In this document: positions 35,508 through 45,341 of the stretch, piece by piece
Position numbering within the stretch: the first letter of the stretch is position 1
Layout of the letters: each line of letters begins with the position of its first letter
From: Agapanthus africanus
Taxonomy: Eukaryota > Streptophyta > Magnoliopsida > Asparagales > Amaryllidaceae
DNA length: 64,000 bases
Direction of reading: 5' to 3'
Assembly: GCA_030015575.1 (NCBI GenBank)
Contig: CM057346.1
Coordinates: 560,858,315-560,922,314 of the forward strand
The notes under the pieces: model-generated
The model's database searches: none
Seen by the model: the letters and a program-made list of their open reading frames with translations, nothing else
What the model was told of the DNA's origin: nothing
Program-made: the position numbers and the translations under genes

Positions 35508-35512
35508 GTTTC

Positions 35513-36400
35513 TGTTTATGGTGACTATATAAGAGACCGAGAGCTTCACATGAAAGATCATTGAACCGAAGAGATCAAGAGATCCAAAGCGATCCATGCA
35601 TCCAGGTGATCATCAGCTAGTCATCTACCACCAACAAGAGAGAGAGAGCGAGAGCAAAAACTAAGTTTATTTGTAATCTACTTTGTACGGAGAGTTGTAT
35701 GCAATAATTGATTAATAAAGATAGTCTTTTTATTAGTCTTTTCGCATTTACATTCTGCATTTAATTTCTGCATCTTAATCATGTTTTCTTCTTCATCCTT
35801 TCTTCTATCTCAAACCATGAGCGAGTAATTCCTAGCTTGCTAGGGTTCGTAGGTTAGGGTAGATCAATGGATGATAAAATCATTTAACTCCTTTTATATA
35901 TTTTAAAGTCTATAAACTTTAGCAAAATAAATGTTAACAACCTAGTCGGGCGTGCTACCAATTTATTGTTAGTCATGACCACGATTTGAGATATGTTTAA
36001 CACTTGATTTGGTAGCGGTTAGACATGAATAGAGATCAATGCAAGGACAAGGGTAGAGAGTGGGGAAACCCTAGTTTCTTCCAAAAGAACTCTAATCCAC
36101 ATTCATCACTATCGATCTAGTTTTAAACTATTAAAAAATAAAAGGAGGCATTTTTAATTAGTCATCCATTACTATTAAGTCATATGAACCCTACAAGCCT
36201 CTTCTTTATAAAATCTACATCCGTATTAAAATAAATCTACAACCAATCAACCCATCCTTCTTCTATCAACTAGTCTAAAACAAGAAAAAGGTTCACGTTT
36301 CCCTACGGACGACCCGTACTCATCGTGGCTAGCTACTAGCGATACCGTCCTGATTGCAGTTACTTTACTTTACAACACACTTCTTTAAACACATCAATCA
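35513..36400 (+). repeat. Right half of solo LTR L
   Basis: Contains the TATA-like CTATATAAGAG, an AATAAAG signal near 35715 and a terminal CAATCA. No coding sequence is seen. Confidence 0.7.
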
Positions 36401-36490
36401 ATGCCTAAACAGATGTCAAATTCCAAGTCCTTTCAAGGCAAATGATGATTCTCTCCTGGCAATATTCCAGTTGTAGCGATACTGATGCCA
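36401..36490. repeat. 84-bp array, right part, with TSD ATGCC
   Basis: Begins with the duplicated ATGCC and completes the unit broken at 3440. A further CTCCTGGCAA unit starts at 36453 and decays by 36490. Confidence 0.85.
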
Positions 36491-36519
36491 AGGTTGGTAT
36501 CAGATTCCAAACTCGTAAT

Positions 36520-36740
36520 AAAAACAGCAACGAGTAGCAAAAAATTAAAAAATAAAAAATGCATATGAAATAGCCGAAATGATGGGGCAACTCGCAATAA
36601 AAATCAGCGAGCAAAAAATATGCATACAAAAACAGCCTAAATGTTTGGTCAACTCGCAATAAAAAGCAGCGAGTAAAAAATATATAAAAATAGCCGAAAT
36701 GATTGGGCACCGCGGATAAAATGCCGAAATGATTGGGAAA
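36520..36740. repeat. Degenerate repeat of about 65 bp
   Basis: Three or four diverged units share CAACTCGCAATAAAAA, AGCGAG(T/C)AAAAAATAT and AGCCGAAATGATTGGG. Non-coding part of element I. Confidence 0.65.
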
Positions 36741-37996
36741 TCGCGACTTTCGCGATATGAAAAGCTGAAAAGATAGAGCATCGCGGAAACAAAAAATATA
36801 TATATAATATATAATTTCCTCTGCCCTGCAACTAGATCCATATTGGCTCTTGTATACGATCCATGGGCATAGATGAAAGAAAGGGAACCATATTTTTTCA
36901 CCAAGCTCCGTCAAAAGAAGAGCCAGATCTCGACGGTTCATATACAGCTTAGAGATCAAATCGACGTTCCTTCTCGGTGCAGACACAACGTCAACAAACA
37001 AAAGTGGAGTGATGGCAAACAAATCCTAGTTCCAGCTCGACACGCTCCTCATTTCAGTAGGATGCCGACACAACTTTTTGAAAACTACCCATTTCACACT
37101 AAGGGAATTGAAGGCTTCCTCTAGTTAGGCGATGTAATCCCTTGCTCGAGTGAACCTCTTTTGCTTGAACAAATAAATGTGAAATGACGGAAAAATCCTA
37201 ACTTCATATCTTAATGGCAACATCTAAAGCCTAGAGATCACCCCGGCGTTCTCCTCATACCGGCAAGGTGCAGACACGACGTCAACAAAGACCCAAGGTT
37301 CAAATAGAAATGGAGTCACGGCAAAATCCTAGCTCTAAATCTTGACGGTTCATATACAACCTAAAAACTATCCCGACATTCCTTCTCACTCCAGCAGGAT
37401 GGAGACGCAACGTCAATAAAAGACCCAAGGGTCGAAACAAAAATGGAGCAATGGAAAATTCTGAGCTCCGGACTTCAACTGCGATACATACAGGATAGGG
37501 GTCCTACAGATGTCTACCCTATTTCAGCAATGAAACGGCACGGCATCGTCAAAACAAAAATGAAGAGACAGCATATTCCCAGCTTCGGGTCTTGATGGAA
37601 ACTCATATAAAACCTAAAAGACTATCGGAGATCATCTCATCCCAGTGCAGAGTCGTTATGACTCATCGGAGCTCCAAACTGAGCCTAATCTCAAGTAAAA
37701 AAAAACGTCATGGCATATTCCTAACGTTTGCTCTTCCGACAGTAATATAGCCTAAGAAGATTACTGGAAGACGTCTTATCCAGCCCCCAAAGGGATCAGA
37801 GACACGACAGTCGTGGGGCTACTCGAATAATAGCTTAAGGACTGCATAGTGAGGAATACATCAGCCAATGCGACGGTACCACGGACTAAAACCCTAGTAC
37901 CACATACCTAATGGACCTCCATCGTAAAGAATGGGGGTTATCTACATACAACGTTAGGATAAGTTTGCCTATAAACCTAAGGGAGGAAAACCAAAT
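36741..37996. other. Element I, non-coding diverged repeats
   Basis: Repeated blocks such as CGACGGTTCATATACA, CAGCAGGATGGAGACG and GACACAACGTCAACAAA recur with irregular spacing near 36930-37020, 37190-37320, 37320-37450 and 37450-37600. No frame is convincing. A copy of the TATACAATCCATGGGC module lies at about 36851. Confidence 0.5.
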
Positions 37997-38157
37997 AAAC
38001 TCCGAAATGAGTACATAAACTAGAAACTCTAAAACGAGTGAATAAACTACAGACTCCGAAACGAGTGCATAAACTAGAGACTCCGAAACGAGTGAATAAA
38101 CTAGAGACTCCGAGATGAGTGAATAAACTACAAACTCCGAAACGAGTAAGTAGACTA
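37997..38157. repeat. 27-bp tandem array, six copies
   Basis: Units start at 37997, 38024, 38051, 38078, 38105 and 38132. Each reads like (A/G)ACTCCGAAACGAGTG followed by AATAAACTA(G/C), with a few substitutions. Confidence 0.93.
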
Positions 38158-38627
38158 ATGGGCGCTAAATCAAGACATCAAGAAACAAAAAGGCGCAACT
38201 CATGGACCTCGGGGTTCAAAAATACATTTCTTAAGGATTGAGGGTTGAGAAGACGCTTGTATCCGCTCGCTATCTTCTCGGATCAAAATTCTAATAAAAT
38301 TCGTGTATGCCAGCTTGAAACCGGCCAGATGCTATGCATCACTTCAGTTCAATGTTCACCTATGTCTAGATGTATGCATCAGAAACTTCTAAAGATTAAA
38401 ATACAAAATGTATGTACAGAGGCAGGATGCCCATATGAATATGCACCAGGGATGGAACATTCAGTGGTTGACATTATTTTTATTATTATTATTTATTACA
38501 CAGAGAAAAGATCGCCGAATATGGGATCAGAGATACAAGGATTAACAAAATGATATACAAGATTCTCTAATTCCCTCTCTGCCTTCTCCACCATGTCGAA
38601 GCGGCGATCTTCGCGAGAAGTCGCTCC
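38158..38627. other. Element I spacer
   Basis: No supported gene. An open plus frame at 38245-38553 (102 codons) has no recognised motif. A TTATT simple repeat lies at 38474-38500. Confidence 0.4.
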
Positions 38628-39024
38628 CTACCGGTTAGCGTCGTGCTCATCTACAAAAGTAGACATGATGGCCCGCTGAGCCCGTATCTGGCTTAGCAGA
38701 CGAACCGAACAATCCCTCTGAGGCTGGGTAATCAAACAAGCCTCATGAAGCACTCGATCTTGTCCTCCGCCACGTCGAGTATCGCTAGAGTCATCTCTGC
38801 TGGATGAGGAGGGATGTTAGCAAGTACAGACGAGAAGATCATCCGAAGCCAAATGGAGCCGGCAGGAAGAAGAGAGCCCCTACGAGCCAGAAGCTCGTAC
38901 ATCACCGTGTCACACTGGTCATTAGGAGAACGGGATCCGCTAAATGCGCAACAAAACGAGGGACAATTTCCTCGATAGGTACCTCCCACGGTTGCCGACG
39001 AGCATGCGGACGATTGCAAGCCAT
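38628..39024 (-). pseudogene. Small antisense gene remnant aORF-I1
   Basis: Minus strand, ATG at 39024 and stop TAG at 38628. Two frameshifts (near 38930 and 38730) break it. The best block reads PAEMTLAILDVAEDKIECFM, then RAIMSTFVDEHD. It aligns by eye with a second remnant at 39572-40005 (EALDDTEDKVHSV, KAIISAYQRTDD) and more weakly with the intact 104-codon antisense ORF of element C. A TATA-like CTTTATAAT (39091-39083 on minus) lies about 60 bp upstream of the ATG. No domain is recognised; a retroelement accessory protein is the inference. Confidence 0.5.
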
Positions 39025-39082
39025 AACTCTTGGTTTGTTAAAAGGCGATTCTCTCCGAAAGAAGAGGGAAGCAGAGCTTCAG

Positions 39083-39091
39083 ATTATAAAG
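39083..39091 (-). promoter_or_regulatory. TATA-like box of aORF-I1
   Basis: CTTTATAAT on minus, at nearly the same distance from its ATG as the CTATATAAGG box of the element C homologue. Confidence 0.4.
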
Positions 39092-39224
39092 GGAAGCATT
39101 CAAGTCTAGGCACAGAAAATATTATGCGTGATGGGGTTATTTCCAAGGCCTGAAAAAAGGGCATGGGAAAAGAAAATGTTGACTCATAGGAATCAGAGCA
39201 AGGAGGTGAAACAACTCCATCAGC

Positions 39225-39372
39225 AGCGCCTCACGTGCATGACACGTGAGCACCCGTATTGATTCTTTCTAGGATTAGAGTGGCGCCTCACGTGCATAAC
39301 ATGTGAGCACCGACGCTAGTTCAGGATTAAAATCCTCAGCAGCACCTCACACGCATGACACATGAGCGCTAG
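39225..39372. repeat. G-box palindrome cluster 1 in element I
   Basis: Three units of about 30 bp pair (G)CGCCTCACGTG with CACGTGAGC across a 5-7 base centre: near 39225-39255, 39282-39312 and 39341-39372 (last one decayed). Confidence 0.75.
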
Positions 39373-39571
39373 CAACAGTTTCTATATATGTATAACAACA
39401 CTTTATGTAAGACACATATGAGCATTGGCATAAAGAGAAAAGGGAATTTCGTCATTCATACTTTGAAGAAATTTATACATTGGTGATGATAAAAAAAAGT
39501 GTTTACAACGGCAAACCACTGAATTCCGGACACGGATTCAGAAACTTGAAAGCCAGTTTGAGTAAAGTGCT

Positions 39572-40005
39572 TTAGGCCACATTGGCCATTTTCTTATGCA
39601 TTTTCTCACGAATGCAAGCCTCGGGATCCCCATTAATGTCGTCCGTCCTCTGGTAGGCGGATATTATCGCCTTCTGTTGGAAGACGCGATACAAAATATC
39701 GACAAGATCGTCTCTTCACTTCTTTGAGATTAGGCTCATCAGATATACTGAATGCACTTTGTCTTCAGTATCATCAAGCGCCTCGAGTGGCATAGCCTCG
39801 TTAAGCCCAGGAATTGCTTCCCAAATCGACACGACGATAATCTTCAAAAGGGCAGCACGGTGGGGGAGCGATCGTTGTAATAGTCGAAGCGACGCATCAC
39901 CTCAGCGCATTGAGCGTCAGTAAACTCCTGGCCCTAACAGCGGCCTTGAACGCGAATGTCCTCAAATGAGATGATCGCTTCAAGATCATACAGATGAGAA
40001 GCCAT
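39572..40005 (-). pseudogene. Small antisense gene remnant aORF-I2
   Basis: Minus strand, ATG at 40005, stop at 39572. In-frame stops near 39936 and 39718 and a frameshift near 39855 break it. The N-terminus reads MASHLYDLEAIISFEDIRVQ; later blocks are VSIWEAIPGLNEAM, EALDDTEDKVHSV and QQKAIISAYQRTDD. The IW-A-PGL and FED motifs also occur in the intact small ORF of element C (IIHFEDVYL, SIWRASPGLYNP). Just upstream on minus, TGCTAAC, a pyrimidine run and TTTTCAG form a good plant branch point and 3' splice site, so the leader is probably spliced. Function unknown. Confidence 0.55.
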
Positions 40006-40009
40006 AGTA

Positions 40010-40045
40010 TCTGAAAAGAAAAATCAGTAAAGGGTTAGCAATCAA
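40010..40045 (-). promoter_or_regulatory. Probable 3' splice site before aORF-I2
   Basis: On minus, branch-point-like TTGCTAACC is followed by TTTTTCTTTTCAG, which ends five bases before the ATG. A candidate donor AG/GTAGAC lies near 40453. Confidence 0.45.
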
Positions 40046-40700
40046 AATACCAAAATCATTATAATGGACCTCACAAAATCAAGGTAACGCCCCATCAATG
40101 ATGAGGAAAGCATTCATTGTAAGAATTCAAAAGGATTCTCATTTAATGAAAAATCTCATTGAACTATGGAGTTAAACTCCTTTGAAAAATGTGTTCTGCA
40201 ACAGATTTCAAATATGCAAAAAAGAACCCTAAAAAGAAAATAAGAAAAGGAATAAAAATTCCCAAAAGAACTTCTTAAAAAAGAAATTTTCTCAGAGCTA
40301 AGCTTTGTAGAACAACCCGGAATTAAATTTCTCTGATAACGGGATAAAATCCTAGAAATCCGCTCAGGAAATGGAATTAAATTCCAAATAACCTTCAAAG
40401 ATCAGAGTCGGTAATAGGGTAAAATTCTAAGATCTCCGAGACTCATGGTCTACCTAAACAAAGTTTTTAGATCTCTAAGAGATTGTTCCAAGAGAAGAGT
40501 AAAGCTTTAATTGGTTAAAAATCCAAGATAAAAAAGAGTCTCTTTTAAGAGAAAATGGTCATAATCCTAACCAATTTTCTTAAACAGAGTTTAAACTCTA
40601 AGAATTTCTTTGGACAGAGATCTAAGCGCTAAAAAGAGATTTAAATTCTCAAGAAAGAAGAAGGAAGATGATGAAACGACGGTCATCTCAAGGGCCAAAG
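40046..40700 (-). other. Putative leader and intron of aORF-I2
   Basis: Low-complexity AAATT/GAGATTT sequence without a convincing frame. If the TATA at 40703-40712 is used, this would be the transcribed leader. Confidence 0.35.
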
Positions 40701-40702
40701 GC

Positions 40703-40712
40703 CCTATTTATA
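40703..40712 (-). promoter_or_regulatory. TATA box facing aORF-I2
   Basis: CTTATAAATAGGG on minus, followed by a pyrimidine-rich stretch. It points away from the plus-strand box at 41592, so the two promoters diverge. Confidence 0.45.
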
Positions 40713-40864
40713 AGACATGAAAGGACGGTTCAACTCCCCAGGAGATTGAATGGTAGAAAAGGTGATACCGTTGCACCTACGCGTAAGCCACGTAAGAGTA
40801 ACGGTGGGGGGCATTTGTTTCCCCAATATTTGACCTAATAAAAGAGAAAAGCTCTGTTTGAATT

Positions 40865-41116
40865 AAATGAGGCAGCGCCTCACGTGCTCTCCATGAGGGC
40901 ACCAACGCCAGGATTAAATCCTTTGGTTGCGCCATATGTGCTCCTCACATGGGCACCAATATGCAAAGCACCAAAGAATCTATTAAATAAGAGTTAAACT
41001 CTTAAATGGCGTCACACGTGCTCCTCACGCGGGCGCTAATGTGCAAAGCACAGGAATACCCATCTTTAGAATTAAAGTCTTAAATGACGCCCACGTGTAC
41101 AACACGTGAGCGCCGT
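40865..41116. repeat. G-box palindrome cluster 2 in element I
   Basis: Four units near 40867, 40928, 41008 and 41088 pair GCGCC-type and CACGTG-type arms. Short TGTGC/GCACA hairpins sit beside some of them, for example near 41040. Confidence 0.7.
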
Positions 41117-41215
41117 CGCCCAAGTAGAATTAAATTCTACTCGCTGTTAAACAGAGCCGTCGGATCAAAGAACCAACGAGAATGATAAATCATCAAAATA
41201 CAGAATTAAATTCTG

Positions 41216-42140
41216 TTGGGAGAAAACATTGCCCAAATCTTTCTAAAATAAGGAAGATACTCTCGATTGCATCAAAGGTCCAATGGTAGAATAAAATTCT
41301 ATTCTCTCAATATTTCTAAATAAGAAAGATTGCTTTCTATAAAACAAAGAAGCCTTGGATTAAAAATTCAAGGGTGATTAAAAAATCACCATCTTACAGA
41401 ATAAACTCTGTATAGGGAAAATATTTCCCCAATCTCGTTAAAAACTAAAAATCATATTCTGTAAAAACAGAAGTTCTTGGATCAAAAATCCAATGGTGGA
41501 TTAAATTCCCCATATTGATTTTGAGACCAATTAAATCAATTGGAATTTCTCAATGAGAGATTTTCTCAAAACTAATCAACAATTTCCCTTACCTATATAA
41601 AGGACCTGAGACTTCAAGTTTACAAAAAAAGAGATATAGAAGGACGCAGAGAGAGGGAGAGATATACAGAGACCACAGAAAGCTTCAAAAACAACAGAGG
41701 ATTCAATTCTCGAGAAAGAAGAAGTCTTTCCTCCTCCTAAAAAACCCTAGGTAAAGAAAAAAAAAGAAGAGATCAAAAATATCTCTTTTACCTAACATAT
41801 CTAAGGGTTTAACCCTTCTCAAAGAACTTAGTTCTTTCTCTGGATCTGAGATTCACAAGACAAATCTTCCACAAGTTGAGAATTTGATTTTCATCAGGAA
41901 GATTTTGTTCTTGAGAATCAAAGATTCAGTGAAGAACAAGGTTGGACATGAAGAACACGGAGCCCATAATACTTCAGGAACTTAGTTCCTTAAAATCGAG
42001 AACTTAGTTCTTTAAAAACTCAACCTAAATTCCTTAAATATAGTGATTTTAGCGAGCGTTAATGGTCAAAGCACCATTGATAGAAGTTTAACCTCTTTGA
42101 AAATATTAAAAAAGATTTAATCTCTAAAAGGGGAAAGAGA
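41216..42140 (+). repeat. Putative LTR-like promoter region J
   Basis: Starts TGTTGGGAGAAAAC and has CTATATAAAGG at 41592-41602, a pyrimidine-free leader and many AGTTCTTT/TTAGTTC repeats. Layout resembles LTR H (TGTTGGG start, TATA about 370 bp in, G-box units about 550 bp further). No partner copy, end or TSD could be placed. Confidence 0.3.
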
Positions 42141-42142
42141 CT

Positions 42143-42361
42143 AGCGCATCATGTGCTCCTACGTGGGCACCTCTTTTAACAGCGCCCAGCGCCTCACGTG
42201 AAGGACACGCGGGCGCCTAAAACATAAGGCTGCACGTGCTCATCACGTAGGCGCTGAACAAAAGTGCATAGCACTCCGCAAACAGTCAAAAGGGCTGAGT
42301 GTTCAGCACTCATTGGGCGGCGCACATGACTGAATGCTTCACATGTTATATATATGAGCGT
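42143..42361. repeat. G-box palindrome cluster 3 in element I
   Basis: Four units near 42143, 42190, 42230 and 42313 with CACGTG or CATGTG arms. AAGTGC/GCACTT inverted repeats follow near 42262 and 42376-42390. Confidence 0.7.
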
Positions 42362-43089
42362 CAGAGGTCAAATAAGTGCTTAGCACTTCGGCATGAAAGG
42401 AAAGGGGGCTGAACAAACAGAGCCCAAATAAGTGCCTAACACTTTTAAAATAAAATAAAAGACTAAGCAGACCAAGCCCCCAAATTGGCTAGGTCTCTGA
42501 AGTCTTTCCTGTAGCCAAGCCCAAATGCTCTGTTATTGGATCTGAAATAAAAATGTCCTCAAAATCTTGCTAAGTTGATCTTAGTCTCAAATTGGACTAA
42601 CGTATCCTTAGTCAAAAACAAACTGAGCCCTAAATGCTCATATATATTTAAGTTGATCTTAATCTCAAACTAGATTAATGGTCCTTAAATAAATCCAAGC
42701 AAAAATCTAAAAATATACGGATTTGGACTAATCCGTGCCCTACGGGCGATGACATAAACTAGTCTCCGTATACAATCCACGGGCAACCAAAATAAATAAA
42801 AACAAATACGATACGAAGTGAACTGCCGGAGTAGGAGAAAGTGGTTATCGCAGCGCGATAACGTAATTAACTGTAGGGGATTGCGCCTGCAGGGAAGAGC
42901 GTCCCCATAATCAAAAACTCCTCATAAAATGAGGGGGAATCTGATGAAGTCTGCTTCAACGGCCGCATTTATCCAAACCTCCGATATATGGTGCCATAAA
43001 TCAACTTGGTATCTTCAGAGAGGTGGATGGATAAATCCAAATAGTATCTGCCCCCAAATTCAGGCAATACGATCTATTCCAGTTCGTCT
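42362..43089. other. Element I tail, non-coding
   Basis: Holds the third copy of the TATACAATCCACGGGC module (about 42767) and an 8-bp-arm palindrome at 42844-42862 (GTTATCGC, spacer AGC, GCGATAAC). No frame is supported. Confidence 0.4.
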
Positions 43090-43250
43090 CTGTTTTCGGC
43101 GGTGAACAACGAGCCTCGCATTTCTTCTTCTTGAAGTGTTTTCTATGGGCAACATATCCTTACCACCACTTCTTTAAGGCGTTGCATTACTCAATGGGAT
43201 GAGCGATCCTTCGGTGATATGTACAGTATTTTGGGTGACACAACACCAGT
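43090..43250 (-). pseudogene. Plant gypsy gag/pol linker fragment
   Basis: The minus strand near 43185-43245 reads HPKYCTYHRRIAHPIE, a stop, then CNALKK. This matches a cysteine-histidine block common in plant Ty3/gypsy gag-pol proteins (YCKYHR..SHP.EKC..LK). Flanking sequence loses the frame, so only a fragment remains. Confidence 0.45.
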
Positions 43251-43284
43251 GACTTGTGAGACCGGCCACCGCCCCTCGTTGGGG

Positions 43285-43625
43285 TCTAGAAAAGTATACA
43301 CTAGTCTATTCCGGAATATTGATACTCATTCTCGATTCTCTCTCGATTAGGGACATTTAAGGATGTGCTTATGGACCACCCATCTCCCACGTATATGATC
43401 GCCATCATAATACTGGTAGTCAAGCAAGAATCTTATGAGCTTTATCATTATGTAATAGCGACACGTAATAGCAAGTAAAATGTAAACACACAATAATAAA
43501 GACAAACCAGATAGCATACAATCATCTCGAGTAAGACTGTTCTACCTGTATAAGTTCTCTTTCAATTATTATAATCGCCTATATGCAACCACAATAATTT
43601 CCTTGAGGGCACTATATCCAACAGA
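43285..43625 (-). repeat. Diverged Angela-type LTR fragment
   Basis: Resembles the last 340 bp (plus) of the A and B LTRs block by block: AAAGTATACACTAGTCTA, GATTAGGGAC, AAGGATGTGCTTATGGACC, CATAATACTGGTAGTCAAG, ACCAGATAGCATAC. It ends CCAACA. On minus it begins TGTTGGATATAGTGCCCTCAAG. Truncated on the left; no partner seen. Confidence 0.7.
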
Positions 43626-44144
43626 GCAGACATCTGCAGGAGCCACGAAATCCAATCCAAGACGGAGGCAGATGACTGCCAAAGTGAACTGCATATGTCT
43701 GTCGGCGGCAAATTCCGATGATAACTAACTTTGGAAAGTTTGTTTATTTCCTAGTATTATTGGGATTAGGGTTTGCCTATATAAAAGAGTCCTTCATATG
43801 TATTATGTAGTGGCCAGCAACAATCAATTTGTGAGAGATCATTGTATGAGAGGAAGACGGTTAGGGCTAGAGAATTTTGAAAGAAAATTCCCAGGGTTTG
43901 CTTGTGTAATTGATTCGAAAATTAAAGTGGAGACTTTGCAGGTTCCGCTCTACCGGGGACTAGCCATACGGTAGGTGAACCCCATCAACAAATCTCGTGC
44001 TTCTCTGTATTTGATTTCCTATTTTTATTCTCGCATATTTATATTGTTCTTTTGTCGTTTAATTGCGTAATTATGTTCGCGTGATTTGGGTTTTGTCGCG
44101 AGTATTGTTCCGCGTTTTGATCTCTCCCCGTCAATCCCCAACAA
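43626..44144 (+). repeat. LTR-like relict with TATA box
   Basis: Contains CCTATATAAAAGAG at about 43779-43792 and ends GTCAATCCCCAACA, a common plant LTR end. The left boundary and TSD are not clear, so it may be a truncated or solo LTR. Confidence 0.4.
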
Positions 44145-44247
44145 TGCTTACTTCTGAGGATGAGAGTAATTATAGTGTTAGCAATCTTAAGATTCTCAAG
44201 AATACGCATGTTCTCTAGAGGAATAATCTTCTTTCTGTAGACTAAGG

Positions 44248-44547
44248 CTATAAGCTGTTAATATTAGAAATTATATTAAACCAAACTTTCTTAATAGATA
44301 TACAGTGATCCTGATATATAAATTCACACCTTGCTTTCCATATAGCCCAGAAAACAATATGAGGGATCCATTTGGCAATATCAGGGAGAGGTTTTGAGTT
44401 GCACCAATCATCAAAACATTCAGTAATGTTACTCCAGGACTTTTTTGAGGGGAAGCAGAAAGCTTTAGATGTTTTGTTCCAAAGGGAGACAACTAGTTCA
44501 TTTTTGAGAAACAGATGCACCTTGTTCTCTGTCTTGTGTTGTGTACA
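44248..44547 (-). pseudogene. LINE pol C-terminal fragment (segment 3)
   Basis: The minus frame 44248-44520 contains PDIAKWIPHIVFWAIWKARC, the region after the zf-RVT domain in plant LINEs (FW.IWKARN.). It ends at a stop at 44248 without a recognisable RNase H domain. It is the downstream part of the LINE piece at 52757-53004; element C separates the two. Confidence 0.75.
44543..44547. repeat. Target-site duplication of element C (left)
   Basis: GTACA precedes TGATGATGCTC and is repeated at 52757-52761 after CCATCA. Confidence 0.88.
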
Positions 44548-45276
44548 TGATGATGCTCAATATCGGCGATCCCCAAGCTCAGGACACGTGGCAGATGATG
44601 TGTCCCATAACTCAGAAGAAAGGGCCCACAAGGACCGACCAGGCCATCCCTGTACCCGACCTGCAAGCGCGAGCTGGCCCTCCTTGGGGCCCCCTGCAAA
44701 TAGGCCTCCTCGGCCCCTCAACCCGAGCTGCCACAAGACCAAGACTCCTTAGCCTTCTCGCTCGCCCCCGAGCTCCCCAGCCGAGGACGTCTTCCTCGGT
44801 TCTCCGACCAACTCCACCGCTCACAGGCGTAACCGCCGCTCCGCAAATCACGCCATGCGCAGATTCTCCGCCAGCAACATCCCACGTTCCACGCCATCAC
44901 GATCCCCAATAATGGGCAATCCGCTCTCCACGCGGGCGTGACGTCGGGAGCATAACCGCCGGCGAGATTCTCACGCCTGCTGCTGTGTGCTACCACCGCT
45001 ATATAAACCCCCATCACAGAGGGGTGAAGTAAGCCATTTCTACTCCACTTAGCCGTTACTCTGCTCGGATCTAGTGCTAACTTGATCGTCGGAGGGTCCT
45101 CGGTGGTACCAAACCACCCCGGGACTTCTTTGCAGGTACTCGGCACTAAACTCCTCAAACCATCAATCTCCTCAAAACCCATTGAGACCTACACGCAACA
45201 GGAGATTACCTTCTAAATCCACCGGGAGATCGACGGAAGACAACATCTGAGGGAGACCCGAAAAGGACCTCCATCA
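44548..45276 (+). repeat. 5' LTR of C
   Basis: TGATGATGCTC to CCATCA. TATA-like CTATATAAACC at about 44999-45009. Pairs with 52020-52756 with scattered differences; the right copy has one extra ATG triplet at its start. Confidence 0.9.
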
Positions 45277-45278
45277 GT

Positions 45279-45295
45279 TGGCGCCGTCTGTGGGA
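45279..45295 (+). promoter_or_regulatory. Primer-binding region of C
   Basis: TGGCGCCGTCTGTGGGA two bases after the LTR end, a sequence seen at this place in many plant Tat-type gypsy elements. Confidence 0.75.
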
Positions 45296-45341
45296 AAGCA
45301 AACTCCACAAAGCCAAAGTTGGCCTTCCGATCTCCGTCCAC

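Larger units (their letters stand above)
3441..36400 (+). mobile_element. Solo LTR L, split by chromovirus K
   Basis: The segment 3441-4079 begins TGATTAGTATAAAATTTTATAC and the segment 35513-36400 ends CACATCAATCA, flanked by ATGCC repeats. With K and its TSD copy removed, 1527 bp remain. They contain a TATA-like CTATATAAGAG (35526-35536) and AATAAAG (35715-35721), as expected for an LTR with U3, R and U5, and no second LTR or internal region. It therefore looks like a solo LTR left by LTR-LTR recombination. Its superfamily is not recognised. The strand is inferred from the TATA and polyadenylation signals. Confidence 0.75.

Noticed and set aside
41216-42720. Calling J a definite LTR
   Set aside because: Start and TATA fit, but no partner copy, CA end or TSD could be placed.
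43626-44144. Assigning a TSD and full boundaries to the LTR-like relict
   Set aside because: CCCCAACA end and TATA are visible, but no matching left end was found.
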